DNA of 64,000 bases from JACPYM01 sp031423495 (GTDB lineage Bacteria; Acidobacteriota; Blastocatellia; RBC074). The position numbers and the translations under genes are program-made. Below the pieces are notes generated by a model. The model did no database searches. It was not told where the DNA came from and saw nothing but the letters and a program-made list of their open reading frames with translations. This document shows positions 17,015 through 23,909 of this stretch, piece by piece; position 1 is the first letter of the stretch, and each line of letters begins with the position of its first letter. Location of the stretch: contig JANPFP010000152.1 of NCBI GenBank assembly GCA_031423495.1, positions 4,340-68,339 on the forward strand. The letters run 5' to 3'.

Positions 17015-17303
17015 TTTTATACGTTCCCGAAAGGGCGCGATTCATTAGTTCAACGTCAGCTCCAGAAGCGTTGTTACGTTATGCAGAAGCGATTTACTCC
17101 AACAGTAACTAGCTAGCCACGAGAGCCAATCGGCATCGTGGCGTTAATCTGTGTAACAACCGCTGACGTAGGACCTTACCTAAAGCAGATCAATCTATAT
17201 TTTCCGTACTTTTGCGGATAGCTTTTGGGACTGTCCTTACTACAGCAAATTGTAGTCAATGTAGCTGTGTGTAAAGGCACGGCATCCCGAAAGAGAGACA
17301 GCA

Positions 17304-19262
17304 GTGAGCGAAGTTCAATCCATATCGGCTTTCGAAGCCATCAAGCAACAAGACCGCGAGGCCGCCAAAAAGGCCATAGCCGCGCGACTGTTTCGCAACG
17401 GCATTAAGCACGATGAACCGGTTGATTTGAGTTATGTGCTGCAAGCCGACGAGCGCGTCGAAGCGATTACACCGGACGCAGGCGACGAGGCGCTCGACGT
17501 GTATCGTCATTCGACCGCGCACTTGTTAGCGGCGGCGGTGCTGGATTTATATCCGGGAACGCAACTCGGCATTGGCCCTTCGTTGTTGGGCGATCCGAAG
17601 GGCGGGTTCTATTACGATTTCGTGCGGCCTGACGACGCGCGCTTCACGCCGGACGATTTGCCGAAGATCGAGAAGAAGATGCGCGACCTCATCAAGCGCA
17701 ATCTCGAATACAAGCGCGTGACAATGACGAAGGCCGAGGCCGCCGAGAAATTCAAAGCCTTGGGCGAACCGCTCAAGTGCGAGTTGATCGAAGACAAAGC
17801 GGGCGCGACGGTTAGTTGTTACACGATTGAAGGCACGCCGTTTGTTGATTTCTGTTTAGGCCCACACATTCCTTCTACGTCAAAGATCAAAGCCATCAAG
17901 TTGCTTTCGCTCGCCGGAGCGCATTGGAAAGGCGACGAGACACGTCCGCAAATGCAGCGCATTTACGGCACGTCGTTCTTTTCACAGGAAGACCTCGACG
18001 AGTGGATCAAGCAAAAAGAAGAAGCTGAAAAGCGCGATCATCGCCGCCTCGGCAATGAGTTAGATTTGTTCAGCTTCAGCGATGCGATTGGGCCGGGCTT
18101 GGTGTTGTGGCATCCGAACGGCGCGCTGATTCGCAAGGTCATTGAGCAGTATTTGAATGAAGAGCTTTATCGGCGCGGCTACAGTTTTGTGAATACGCCG
18201 CACGTCACGCAATCGGAATTGTTCAGGATTTCAGGCCACTTGGAACATTACCAGGAAGGCTTGTATCCGCCGATGAAAGACAAAGAAAACGAGCAGATCG
18301 AATATCGGATGAAGCCGATGAACTGCCCGTTTCACATTCAAATTTTCAAAGCCAAGCAGCGTTCTTACCGTGACTTGCCGCAGCGTTATGCTGAATACGG
18401 CATGGTTTATCGTTACGAACGTTCGGGCGTGACACACGGGCTGATGCGCGCGCGCGGCTTCACGCAAGACGACGCGCACTTGTTCTGTACGCCTGACCAA
18501 CTCAAAGACGAAGTCGTCGGCTGTCTTGATTTGGTAGACGCGGTGTTCAAGGCGTTCGGCTTTACCTATAAAGCTGAACTCTCAGTTCGTCACGCGACTG
18601 ATCGCAGCAAGTACATTGGTGCTGACGATGTCTGGGAACTCGCCGAAAAAGCCTTGACCGATGGGCTGAATGAATACGGCTTGCCTTATGTGCGGATGGA
18701 AGACGAAGCGGCGTTTTACGGGCCGAAGATTGACTTCAAAGTCGTAGACGCCATCAAACGCACATGGCAGCTTTCGACGATTCAGGTAGATTTCACGCTG
18801 CCGCAACGTTTCGGGATTGAATACATCGGCGCTGACAATGCGCGGCATCAGCCGATCATGGTGCATCGCGCGATCTTGGGTTCGTTTGAACGCTTCTTTG
18901 GCATCTTGATCGAACATTACGCCGGAGCTTTTCCCGTGTGGCTCGCGCCGGTGCAAGCGGTCGTGCTGCCGATTTCAGATAAGTTCAACGAACGCGCGGC
19001 GCAAATCGAGGCCGAACTCAAAGCCGCCGGGCATCGCATCGCGCTTGATGGGCGTAGCGAAAAGATCGGCGCGAAGATTCGTGACGCGCAACTCAAGAAG
19101 ATTCCTTTCATGCTGATCGTCGGCGAGAAAGAAGCGGAAGCGGGCACGGTGGCGGTACGCGACAAAGTGAAAGGCGACATCGGCGCAATGCCCGTCGCCG
19201 AATTCAGCGCGCGGCTCAAAGAATTGAGCGATACGCGCGCGTTGGCAACCTATAGTGATTGA
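17304..19262 (+). CDS. thrS: Threonyl-tRNA synthetase
   Basis: A 652-residue class II synthetase that charges tRNA-Thr. The N-terminal TGS-like region is short and diverged (residues 1-60). It is followed by the editing domain with HSTAH at 69-73 and the DFCLGPHIPST Zn-like editing motif, then the catalytic domain with zinc Cys in MNCPFHI, motif 2 YRYERSGVTHGLMRARGFTQ and motif 3 HRAILGSFERFFGILIEHYAG, and an anticodon-binding domain at the C-terminus. The start is GTG at 17304. It begins the translation block thrS-infC-rpmI-rplT-pheS-pheT. The 290-base leader after the tRNA shows no recognisable T-box or other riboswitch. Confidence 0.97.
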   Translation: MSEVQSISAFEAIKQQDREAAKKAIAARLFRNGIKHDEPVDLSYVLQADERVEAITPDAGDEALDVYRHSTAHLLAAAVLDLYPGTQLGIGPSLLGDPKGGFYYDFVRPDDARFTPDDLPKIEKKMRDLIKRNLEYKRVTMTKAEAAEKFKALGEPLKCELIEDKAGATVSCYTIEGTPFVDFCLGPHIPSTSKIKAIKLLSLAGAHWKGDETRPQMQRIYGTSFFSQEDLDEWIKQKEEAEKRDHRRLGNELDLFSFSDAIGPGLVLWHPNGALIRKVIEQYLNEELYRRGYSFVNTPHVTQSELFRISGHLEHYQEGLYPPMKDKENEQIEYRMKPMNCPFHIQIFKAKQRSYRDLPQRYAEYGMVYRYERSGVTHGLMRARGFTQDDAHLFCTPDQLKDEVVGCLDLVDAVFKAFGFTYKAELSVRHATDRSKYIGADDVWELAEKALTDGLNEYGLPYVRMEDEAAFYGPKIDFKVVDAIKRTWQLSTIQVDFTLPQRFGIEYIGADNARHQPIMVHRAILGSFERFFGILIEHYAGAFPVWLAPVQAVVLPISDKFNERAAQIEAELKAAGHRIALDGRSEKIGAKIRDAQLKKIPFMLIVGEKEAEAGTVAVRDKVKGDIGAMPVAEFSARLKELSDTRALATYSD

Positions 19263-19335
19263 AGATTTGAGATGGCAGATGGCAGATTCAATTTCTGCAA
19301 TCTGCCATCTGCAATCCTCAATCTGCAATTTTTTC
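19263..19335. repeat. Inverted-repeat element with iterated ATGGCAG motif
   Basis: GAGATGGCAGATGGCAGATT is followed by CAATCTGCCATCTGCAATC, with further partial copies CTCAATCTGCAA. It starts immediately after the thrS stop and ends just before the infC ribosome site, so it forms the leader of infC. Same design as the GGAGTCA and GGTTGTC elements. Confidence 0.8.
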
Positions 19336-19348
19336 AGGGGGTGTTTCT

Positions 19349-20155
19349 ATCAACAGCGGATTCAATCGTGGCGGCGGCTGGCAGCGCCGTGACAATCGTG
19401 GGCCTTCGGTGCGCACCAACGAGCGCATTCGGGTCAAAGAGATTCGTGTCATTGACGACGAAGGCGAGCAACTCGGCGTGATGACGCCCTTTGAGGCGAT
19501 CAAAATCGCGCGCTCACGCGGTCTCGACCTAGTCGAAGTCGCTCCGGCTGCGCAACCGCCCGTGTGTCGCATCATTGATTTTGGCAAGTACCAATACGAA
19601 GCGAAAAAGAAAGCGCACGAAGCGAAAAAGAAACAGGTCGTTATCGAAGTCAAAGAGATCAAGTTCCGTCCCGCCACCGACGATCACGACTACAATTTCA
19701 AGACGAAGCACGCGCAGGAAATTTTGCAGGACGGCAACAAGGTCAAAGCGACCGTACGCTTTCGCGGACGCGAAATTACCCACAAAGAGTTGGGCATGAG
19801 GTTGCTGGTTCGTCTCGAAAAGGATTTGCTTGAATTCGGTCTCATTGAAGTCCGCCCGAAAGTCGAAGGCATGATGATGACCGCGATTTTCGCGCCGAAA
19901 AAAGTCGAGAAGCCGCAAGAGAAACCGAAACCCAAACCGCCCCGTGAACCCAAACCGCCAGCGAGTGCAGCACCAGCAAGTGTTGCGCCTGTGAGCATCG
20001 CTCCGGCGAGTGAACCGGCAGCGAGTGCCGCTCCGGTGAGTGAACCTGCAGTGAGTGCCGCTCCGGTGAGTGAACCGGCAGCGAGTGCCGCTCCGGTGAG
20101 TGAACCAGTTATTGAACCAGTGGCAGCGGTCAGCATTACTGAACCGACCGCCTAA
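19349..20155 (+). CDS. infC: Translation initiation factor IF-3, probable AUC start and Ala/Pro-rich tail
   Basis: IF-3 binds the 30S subunit and checks start-codon selection. The IF3 N-domain begins VRTNERIRVKEIRVID; the C-domain has KVKATVRFRGREITH and ends near GMMMTAIFAPKK. A roughly 75-residue tail rich in Lys/Pro and then Ala/Pro/Ser/Glu follows, with tandem SEPAASAAPV units. The first AUG/GUG in frame (GTG 19409) would leave the N-terminus very short. In frame upstream, ATC at 19349 follows AGGGGGTG at good spacing and gives a Gly/Arg-rich lead (NSGFNRGGGWQRRDNRGPS) like that of other IF-3 proteins. AUU/AUC starts are known for infC and underlie its autoregulation, so 19349 is preferred. 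Confidence 0.88.
   Translation: MNSGFNRGGGWQRRDNRGPSVRTNERIRVKEIRVIDDEGEQLGVMTPFEAIKIARSRGLDLVEVAPAAQPPVCRIIDFGKYQYEAKKKAHEAKKKQVVIEVKEIKFRPATDDHDYNFKTKHAQEILQDGNKVKATVRFRGREITHKELGMRLLVRLEKDLLEFGLIEVRPKVEGMMMTAIFAPKKVEKPQEKPKPKPPREPKPPASAAPASVAPVSIAPASEPAASAAPVSEPAVSAAPVSEPAASAAPVSEPVIEPVAAVSITEPTA
20011..20100. repeat. 30-bp coding tandem repeat in the infC tail
   Basis: Three near-identical 30-bp units (beginning TGAACCGGCAGCGAGTGCCG) encode the repeated SEPAASAAPV decapeptide of the IF-3 tail. Only a few substitutions separate the units, which points to recent duplication. Confidence 0.9.
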
Positions 20156-20219
20156 CAGATTTATCAAACTAACGGCAATTCACTTTGCCGCATTATTAGC
20201 ATCATTAAAGGGAGGATTT

Positions 20220-20423
20220 ATGCCTAAACTGAAAACACACAAAGGCGCGGCGAAACGCTTTCGCGTAACCGCGACCGGCAAGATCAAGCGCGGACATTCG
20301 CACGCGCGCCACATCCTGACCAAGAAGTCTGCCAAGCGGAAACGCCAGCTCGACATTGACGGATTGGTTTCGGACAGCGATCAAAAACGCGTAGAGGCTA
20401 TGTTGCCTTACGGTCGCAAGTAA
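20220..20423 (+). CDS. rpmI: 50S ribosomal protein L35
   Basis: A 67-residue basic protein with the typical L35 sequence: MPKLKTHKGAAKRFRVTATG, then HILTKKSAKRKRQL and a C-terminal Leu-Pro-Tyr segment (EAMLPYGRK). Start ATG at 20220 follows the strong ribosome site AAAGGGAGG. It is in the conserved infC-rpmI-rplT order, 64 bases after infC and 52 before rplT. Confidence 0.97.
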   Translation: MPKLKTHKGAAKRFRVTATGKIKRGHSHARHILTKKSAKRKRQLDIDGLVSDSDQKRVEAMLPYGRK

Positions 20424-20475
20424 TGTGGCGTGAGCCATCGAGAATTGAACATTTAAGCATTCATGGAGAGTAACT

Positions 20476-21555
20476 ATGCCTCGCGCAAAACGTGGGAGTA
20501 AGCGCTTAGACAAGCGCAAAAAACTAGAGAAACTGTCGTCTGGCTATCGTGGGACGAAAAGCAAACTTTATCGCCAGATGCGCGAATCAGTGCAACGTGC
20601 GCTGAAATTCGCTTATGTCGGACGCAAACTCAAAAAGCGTGATTTTCGTTCGCTGTGGATTGTGCGCATCGGCGCGGCGGCGCGTACCAATGGCTTGAAT
20701 TACAGCCAGTTCATGCACGGCCTCAAACTCGCCGACATCGAATTGGATCGCAAAATTCTGTCAGACCTCGCGGTGAATAACCCCGAAGCCTTCGCTGATT
20801 TGGCGGGACAAGCCAAAGCGGCGCTCGCCAAGGCGGGCGATCCGGTTGGGGCGAAAGTGGCTCCGGCTCCGGCGGGCAAGACGGCTCCGATTGCGGGCCA
20901 GGGAATTACGCCGAAAGCTGCGGCTGCCCCCAAAGCTCCGAAAGCCGTCGTGCCAGTGCCAGTTGCTAAAGCTGCTGCGCCAGTGGTTGAAGCTGCGCCA
21001 GTGGTCGAAGCCGCGCCCGCAGTTGAAGCTGCGCCAGTGATTGAAGCCGCGCCAGTGGTTGAAGCCGCGCCAGTGGTTGAAGCTGCTGCACTTGCTACGG
21101 CAGCGATTGAAGTCGGTGCGACGCAACCGTTGGCGGCAGTTGATACCGCTGCGACGGGGCGTCTGTCTGACCTGACGCGCATCGCCGACCTCAACGCCGA
21201 AGACGATCAAAAGCTCAATGCCACCGGCATCTGGCTTTGCGCTGAACTGCTTGAAAAAGGCGCTGACCAAGCAGGACGCGCTTCGATTGCGAGCGAATCC
21301 GGTCTGGATGAGAAAAACATCCTGCGCTGGGTTAATCAGGTAGACCTGTTCAGCCGCATTCCCGGCGTCAGCGAAAAGCATGCTGACTTGCTGGAAAAAG
21401 CTGGTGTAGACACCGTGGTCGAACTGGCGACACGCGTGCCCGCCAACTTGCACGCCAAACTGGTCGAGACCAACGCGGAACTCGCGCCTTCGGCAGAAGA
21501 AGTCGAAAGCTGGGTCGCCCAAGCCAAAGAGTTGCCGCGCGTGATTACGCACTAA
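20476..21555 (+). CDS. rplT: 50S ribosomal protein L20 fused to a DUF4332-like domain
   Basis: Residues 1-118 are a normal L20 (MPRAKRGSKRLDKRKKLEK, FAYVGRKLKKRDFRSLWIVRIGAAAR, then DLAVNNPEAFADLAGQAKAAL), the early-assembling 23S rRNA-binding protein. L20 usually ends there at about 118 residues. Here the frame runs on for another 240: a low-complexity Ala/Pro/Val linker with PVVEAA repeats (about 120-215), then a helical domain with LNATGIWLCAELLEKGAD, FSRIPGVSEKHADLLEKAGVDTVVEL and EVESWVAQAKELPRV, which matches the helix-hairpin-helix style of DUF4332. No frameshift is needed for the fusion. Ribosome site GGAGAG precedes ATG 20476. Whether the tail stays on the ribosome or is cleaved is unknown. 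Confidence 0.93.
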   Translation: MPRAKRGSKRLDKRKKLEKLSSGYRGTKSKLYRQMRESVQRALKFAYVGRKLKKRDFRSLWIVRIGAAARTNGLNYSQFMHGLKLADIELDRKILSDLAVNNPEAFADLAGQAKAALAKAGDPVGAKVAPAPAGKTAPIAGQGITPKAAAAPKAPKAVVPVPVAKAAAPVVEAAPVVEAAPAVEAAPVIEAAPVVEAAPVVEAAALATAAIEVGATQPLAAVDTAATGRLSDLTRIADLNAEDDQKLNATGIWLCAELLEKGADQAGRASIASESGLDEKNILRWVNQVDLFSRIPGVSEKHADLLEKAGVDTVVELATRVPANLHAKLVETNAELAPSAEEVESWVAQAKELPRVITH

Positions 21556-21558
21556 AGC

Positions 21559-21625
21559 ATGTAGTCCCGCCTTCAGGCGGAATGACTTGAGCATTGAGAC
21601 CTTCCGCCTGTAAGGCGGGACTACG
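21559..21625. repeat. Inverted-repeat element, GTAGTCCCGCC family
   Basis: Arms ATGTAGTCCCGCCTTCAGGC and GCCTGTAAGGCGGGACTAC, each with its own CCGCC/GGCGG hairpin. It is closely related to the elements at 15939 and 48990 but carries TCCCGCC in place of TACCGCC. It begins four bases after the rplT stop. Confidence 0.9.
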
Positions 21626-21628
21626 AAC

Positions 21629-21668
21629 ACAAATACCCAGAGCTTGGCGACAATCTCTGGGTATTTGT
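21629..21668 (+). promoter_or_regulatory. Perfect 14-bp hairpin abutting the pheS start
   Basis: ACAAATACCCAGAG pairs perfectly with CTCTGGGTATTTGT across a 12-base loop, ending three bases before the pheS ATG. It could be the terminator of the rplT operon (followed by only a short T-rich run) or a structure that covers the pheS ribosome-binding region and controls its translation. No clear Shine-Dalgarno sequence lies outside the stem. Confidence 0.75.
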
Positions 21669-21671
21669 TTC

Positions 21672-22718
21672 ATGAACCCTATGACTGAAAGTCTCACACA
21701 ATTACGCGCTGAGTTCGCTGCTGAACTCGCTGCTGTTTCTGCTGAAGCTGACGCCAACGCCTTGCGTGACCGTTGGTCAGGCCGCAAGGCCGGACTCATC
21801 ACCGCCGAGATGAAAACCCTCGGCAAGCTCGCGCCCGAAGACCGGAAGGCCGCTGGCGAACAACTCAATGAACTCAAAGGCGAAGTCGAATCCGAAATTG
21901 ATAAATTGCTCAATGGATTCGCTGCCGAGCGCGAAGCCGCGCAACTCGTCGCTGAACGCATTGACGTGACGTTGCCCGGACGCCGCCTTGCCGCCGGACA
22001 TTTGCACCCGATCACGTTGTTGCGCCAGCGCATCGAAGACATCTTCGTTTCGATGGGTTACGAGATCGAAGACGGCCCCGAAATCGAAACCACATTTTAT
22101 AACTTCACCGCGTTGAACATTCCCGACAATCATCCGGCGCGCAGCCCGCAAGATACGTTTTATCTGGCGGGCGACAATGCTGAAACGCTTTCGCTGCGGT
22201 CACAGACTTCGACGATGCAAATTCACGCGATGCAAAAGCGGCGTCCACCCTTACGCGTAGCCGCTCCTGGTCGCGTATTCAGACGCGATACGCCGGACGC
22301 TACGCATAATCCGATGTTCTATCAGGTCGAAGGCTTGCTAGTGGATAAAGGCATTACGCTCGGCGACCTCAAAGGCACGGTCGAAGAATTCGTCCGCCGT
22401 TTGTTCGGGCCTGACACGCAAACGCGCTTTCGGCCTTCTTATTTTCCCTTTGTCGAACCGGGCGCAGAGATTGATTACACCTGTTTCAAATGCCACGGCG
22501 ACGGTTGCCGCGTCTGCAAGCAATCCGGCTGGATCGAAATGGGCGGCTCCGGCATGGTTCATCCCAACGTGCTGCGCGGCGTGAACATTGATCCTGAAAT
22601 TTATTCGGGCTTTGCTTTTGGTTTAGGTTTGGATCGCCTCTGCGCGTTGATGTACGGGCTAGATGACATTCGCCTGTTGTATGAAAACGACGTGCGGTTT
22701 TTAGAACAGTTCGCTTGA
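21672..22718 (+). CDS. pheS: Phenylalanyl-tRNA synthetase alpha subunit
   Basis: A 348-residue class II catalytic subunit. The N-terminal coiled coil (about 1-85) contacts tRNA-Phe. The catalytic core has HPITLLRQRIEDIF, GYEIEDGPEIETTFYNF, the motif 2 region RVAAPGRVFRRDTPDATHNPMFYQVEG and motif 3 GFAFGLGLDRLCAL. A CFKCHGDGCRVCKQSGW insertion with four Cys forms a zinc-knuckle-like loop seen in many bacterial PheS proteins. Start 21672 (MNPMTES) or 21681 (MTES) are both possible; the hairpin directly upstream makes initiation unusual. Separated from pheT by two unrelated genes, not the usual direct pair. Confidence 0.96.
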   Translation: MNPMTESLTQLRAEFAAELAAVSAEADANALRDRWSGRKAGLITAEMKTLGKLAPEDRKAAGEQLNELKGEVESEIDKLLNGFAAEREAAQLVAERIDVTLPGRRLAAGHLHPITLLRQRIEDIFVSMGYEIEDGPEIETTFYNFTALNIPDNHPARSPQDTFYLAGDNAETLSLRSQTSTMQIHAMQKRRPPLRVAAPGRVFRRDTPDATHNPMFYQVEGLLVDKGITLGDLKGTVEEFVRRLFGPDTQTRFRPSYFPFVEPGAEIDYTCFKCHGDGCRVCKQSGWIEMGGSGMVHPNVLRGVNIDPEIYSGFAFGLGLDRLCALMYGLDDIRLLYENDVRFLEQFA

Positions 22719-22727
22719 GGTTTAACG

Positions 22728-23168
22728 ATGCACACACTCATCAACGAATTCGCGCAAACCATCGCTGAGAATTACACGAAGCTCGCGCTTATCACGAATG
22801 CAGACGCGACTGCCCCGCGCGCCGCAGGGAAGTGGTCGCCCAAAGAAATCATCGGACACCTGATTGATTCCGCCGCGAACAACCATCAGCGGTTCGTACG
22901 CGCGCAGCTTTATGACAATTACGATTCGTTGGGGTACGAGCAGGAACGGTGGGTGGCGGTGCAAGCCTATCAAGACGCTGCGTGGCAGGAATTGCTGACG
23001 TTGTGGAAGGCTTATAACGAACACCTCGTCCGCATCCTCGCGCTGATTCCCGATGACCAACTTAGTCGCACCTTTCGCATCGCGGGCGGTGAACCGGTGA
23101 CGCTGGATTATTGGGTCGAAGATTATTTGCGGCATATGCAAAACCACCTGAAGCAGATATTGAATTGA
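22728..23168 (+). CDS. DinB-family protein
   Basis: A 146-residue four-helix-bundle protein of the DinB/YfiT type. Conserved metal-site histidines are visible: KEIIGHLIDSAANNHQRF for the first and a C-terminal HMQNH for the others, with the WSPKEI lead typical of the family. Such proteins are often thiol- or metal-dependent transferases; the substrate is unknown. It starts nine bases after pheS and ends seven bases before the next gene, so all three probably share a transcript. Confidence 0.87.
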   Translation: MHTLINEFAQTIAENYTKLALITNADATAPRAAGKWSPKEIIGHLIDSAANNHQRFVRAQLYDNYDSLGYEQERWVAVQAYQDAAWQELLTLWKAYNEHLVRILALIPDDQLSRTFRIAGGEPVTLDYWVEDYLRHMQNHLKQILN

Positions 23169-23175
23169 AGCGCTT

Positions 23176-23820
23176 ATGAGTTTGCCTGACCTGACCATTG
23201 AAAGGCTTCGTGCTGAAGCGGCGAATTTTTCGCGGCAGGAATCGCTGCATGGCGAGCCTTCGTTGTTTGGCGTGACGGATGGCAAGGCGATTGGCACATA
23301 TCTCGAACAGAAGTTCAGGCGCTTCTTACAGCAACGCTATCAGTTCGTGGCAGGCAGTTCTGCGAACGGGATTGATTTCCCTGCGTTGCTGGTTGATCTC
23401 AAAGTTACGAGCGTTCGCCAGCCGCAATCGTCTTGCCCTTATAAATCGGCGCGGCAAGCGATTTACGGGTTGGGTTATGGCCTGTTGGTTTTTGTTTATG
23501 ACAAGACGGACGATGCCGAGACGCGAACAGCGCAGTTAAAAATTTTCCATACGATTTTTATCGAAACGGAACGTACAGGCGATGAGCAAACGACGCGCGG
23601 CTTGCGACGTATTTTGGCGAACGAAGGAAATTGTGACGATGTGATGGCGTTTCTATTGGAAAGATATTTGGTCGCAGACGAGACAGAGGCTGAACCGTTA
23701 GCTAACGAGATTTTGAACACGCTTCCTGAGCAAGGTTTTTATCCGACTCCGGTTCGGGTGCAATTGTGGGAACCTCTCAGTCGGATGGCGAGTGTGACGA
23801 TATCGCTGAACTTTTTGTAA
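23176..23820 (+). CDS. Restriction-endonuclease-like PD-(D/E)XK protein
   Basis: A 214-residue protein with GKAIGTYLEQKF followed by GIDFPALLVDLKVTS and PQSSCPYKSARQAIYGLGY. The ID-x(7)-DLK pattern fits a PD-(D/E)XK active site with Asp, Asp and Lys and an upstream Glu in YLEQKF. It resembles a family commonly annotated as restriction endonuclease. No methyltransferase gene adjoins, so it cannot be a normal self-protecting restriction system unless the methylase is elsewhere; a solitary or inactive nuclease is possible. It sits between pheS/DinB and pheT, an odd place for a defence gene. The active-site reading is inference from motif spacing. Confidence 0.62.
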   Translation: MSLPDLTIERLRAEAANFSRQESLHGEPSLFGVTDGKAIGTYLEQKFRRFLQQRYQFVAGSSANGIDFPALLVDLKVTSVRQPQSSCPYKSARQAIYGLGYGLLVFVYDKTDDAETRTAQLKIFHTIFIETERTGDEQTTRGLRRILANEGNCDDVMAFLLERYLVADETEAEPLANEILNTLPEQGFYPTPVRVQLWEPLSRMASVTISLNFL

Positions 23821-23909
23821 TTGGAGGTTGGAATAAGGAACCCGATCAGCCCTTGCAATCAAAGCAACGCGTTGCTCAAAAGTGAAGAGATCGAACAGCA
23901 AGTCCATGT

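Noticed and set aside
19529..21630. Long minus-strand frames over infC and rplT
   Set aside because: They are shadows of repeat-rich coding sequence; the plus strand encodes recognisable IF-3 and L20.
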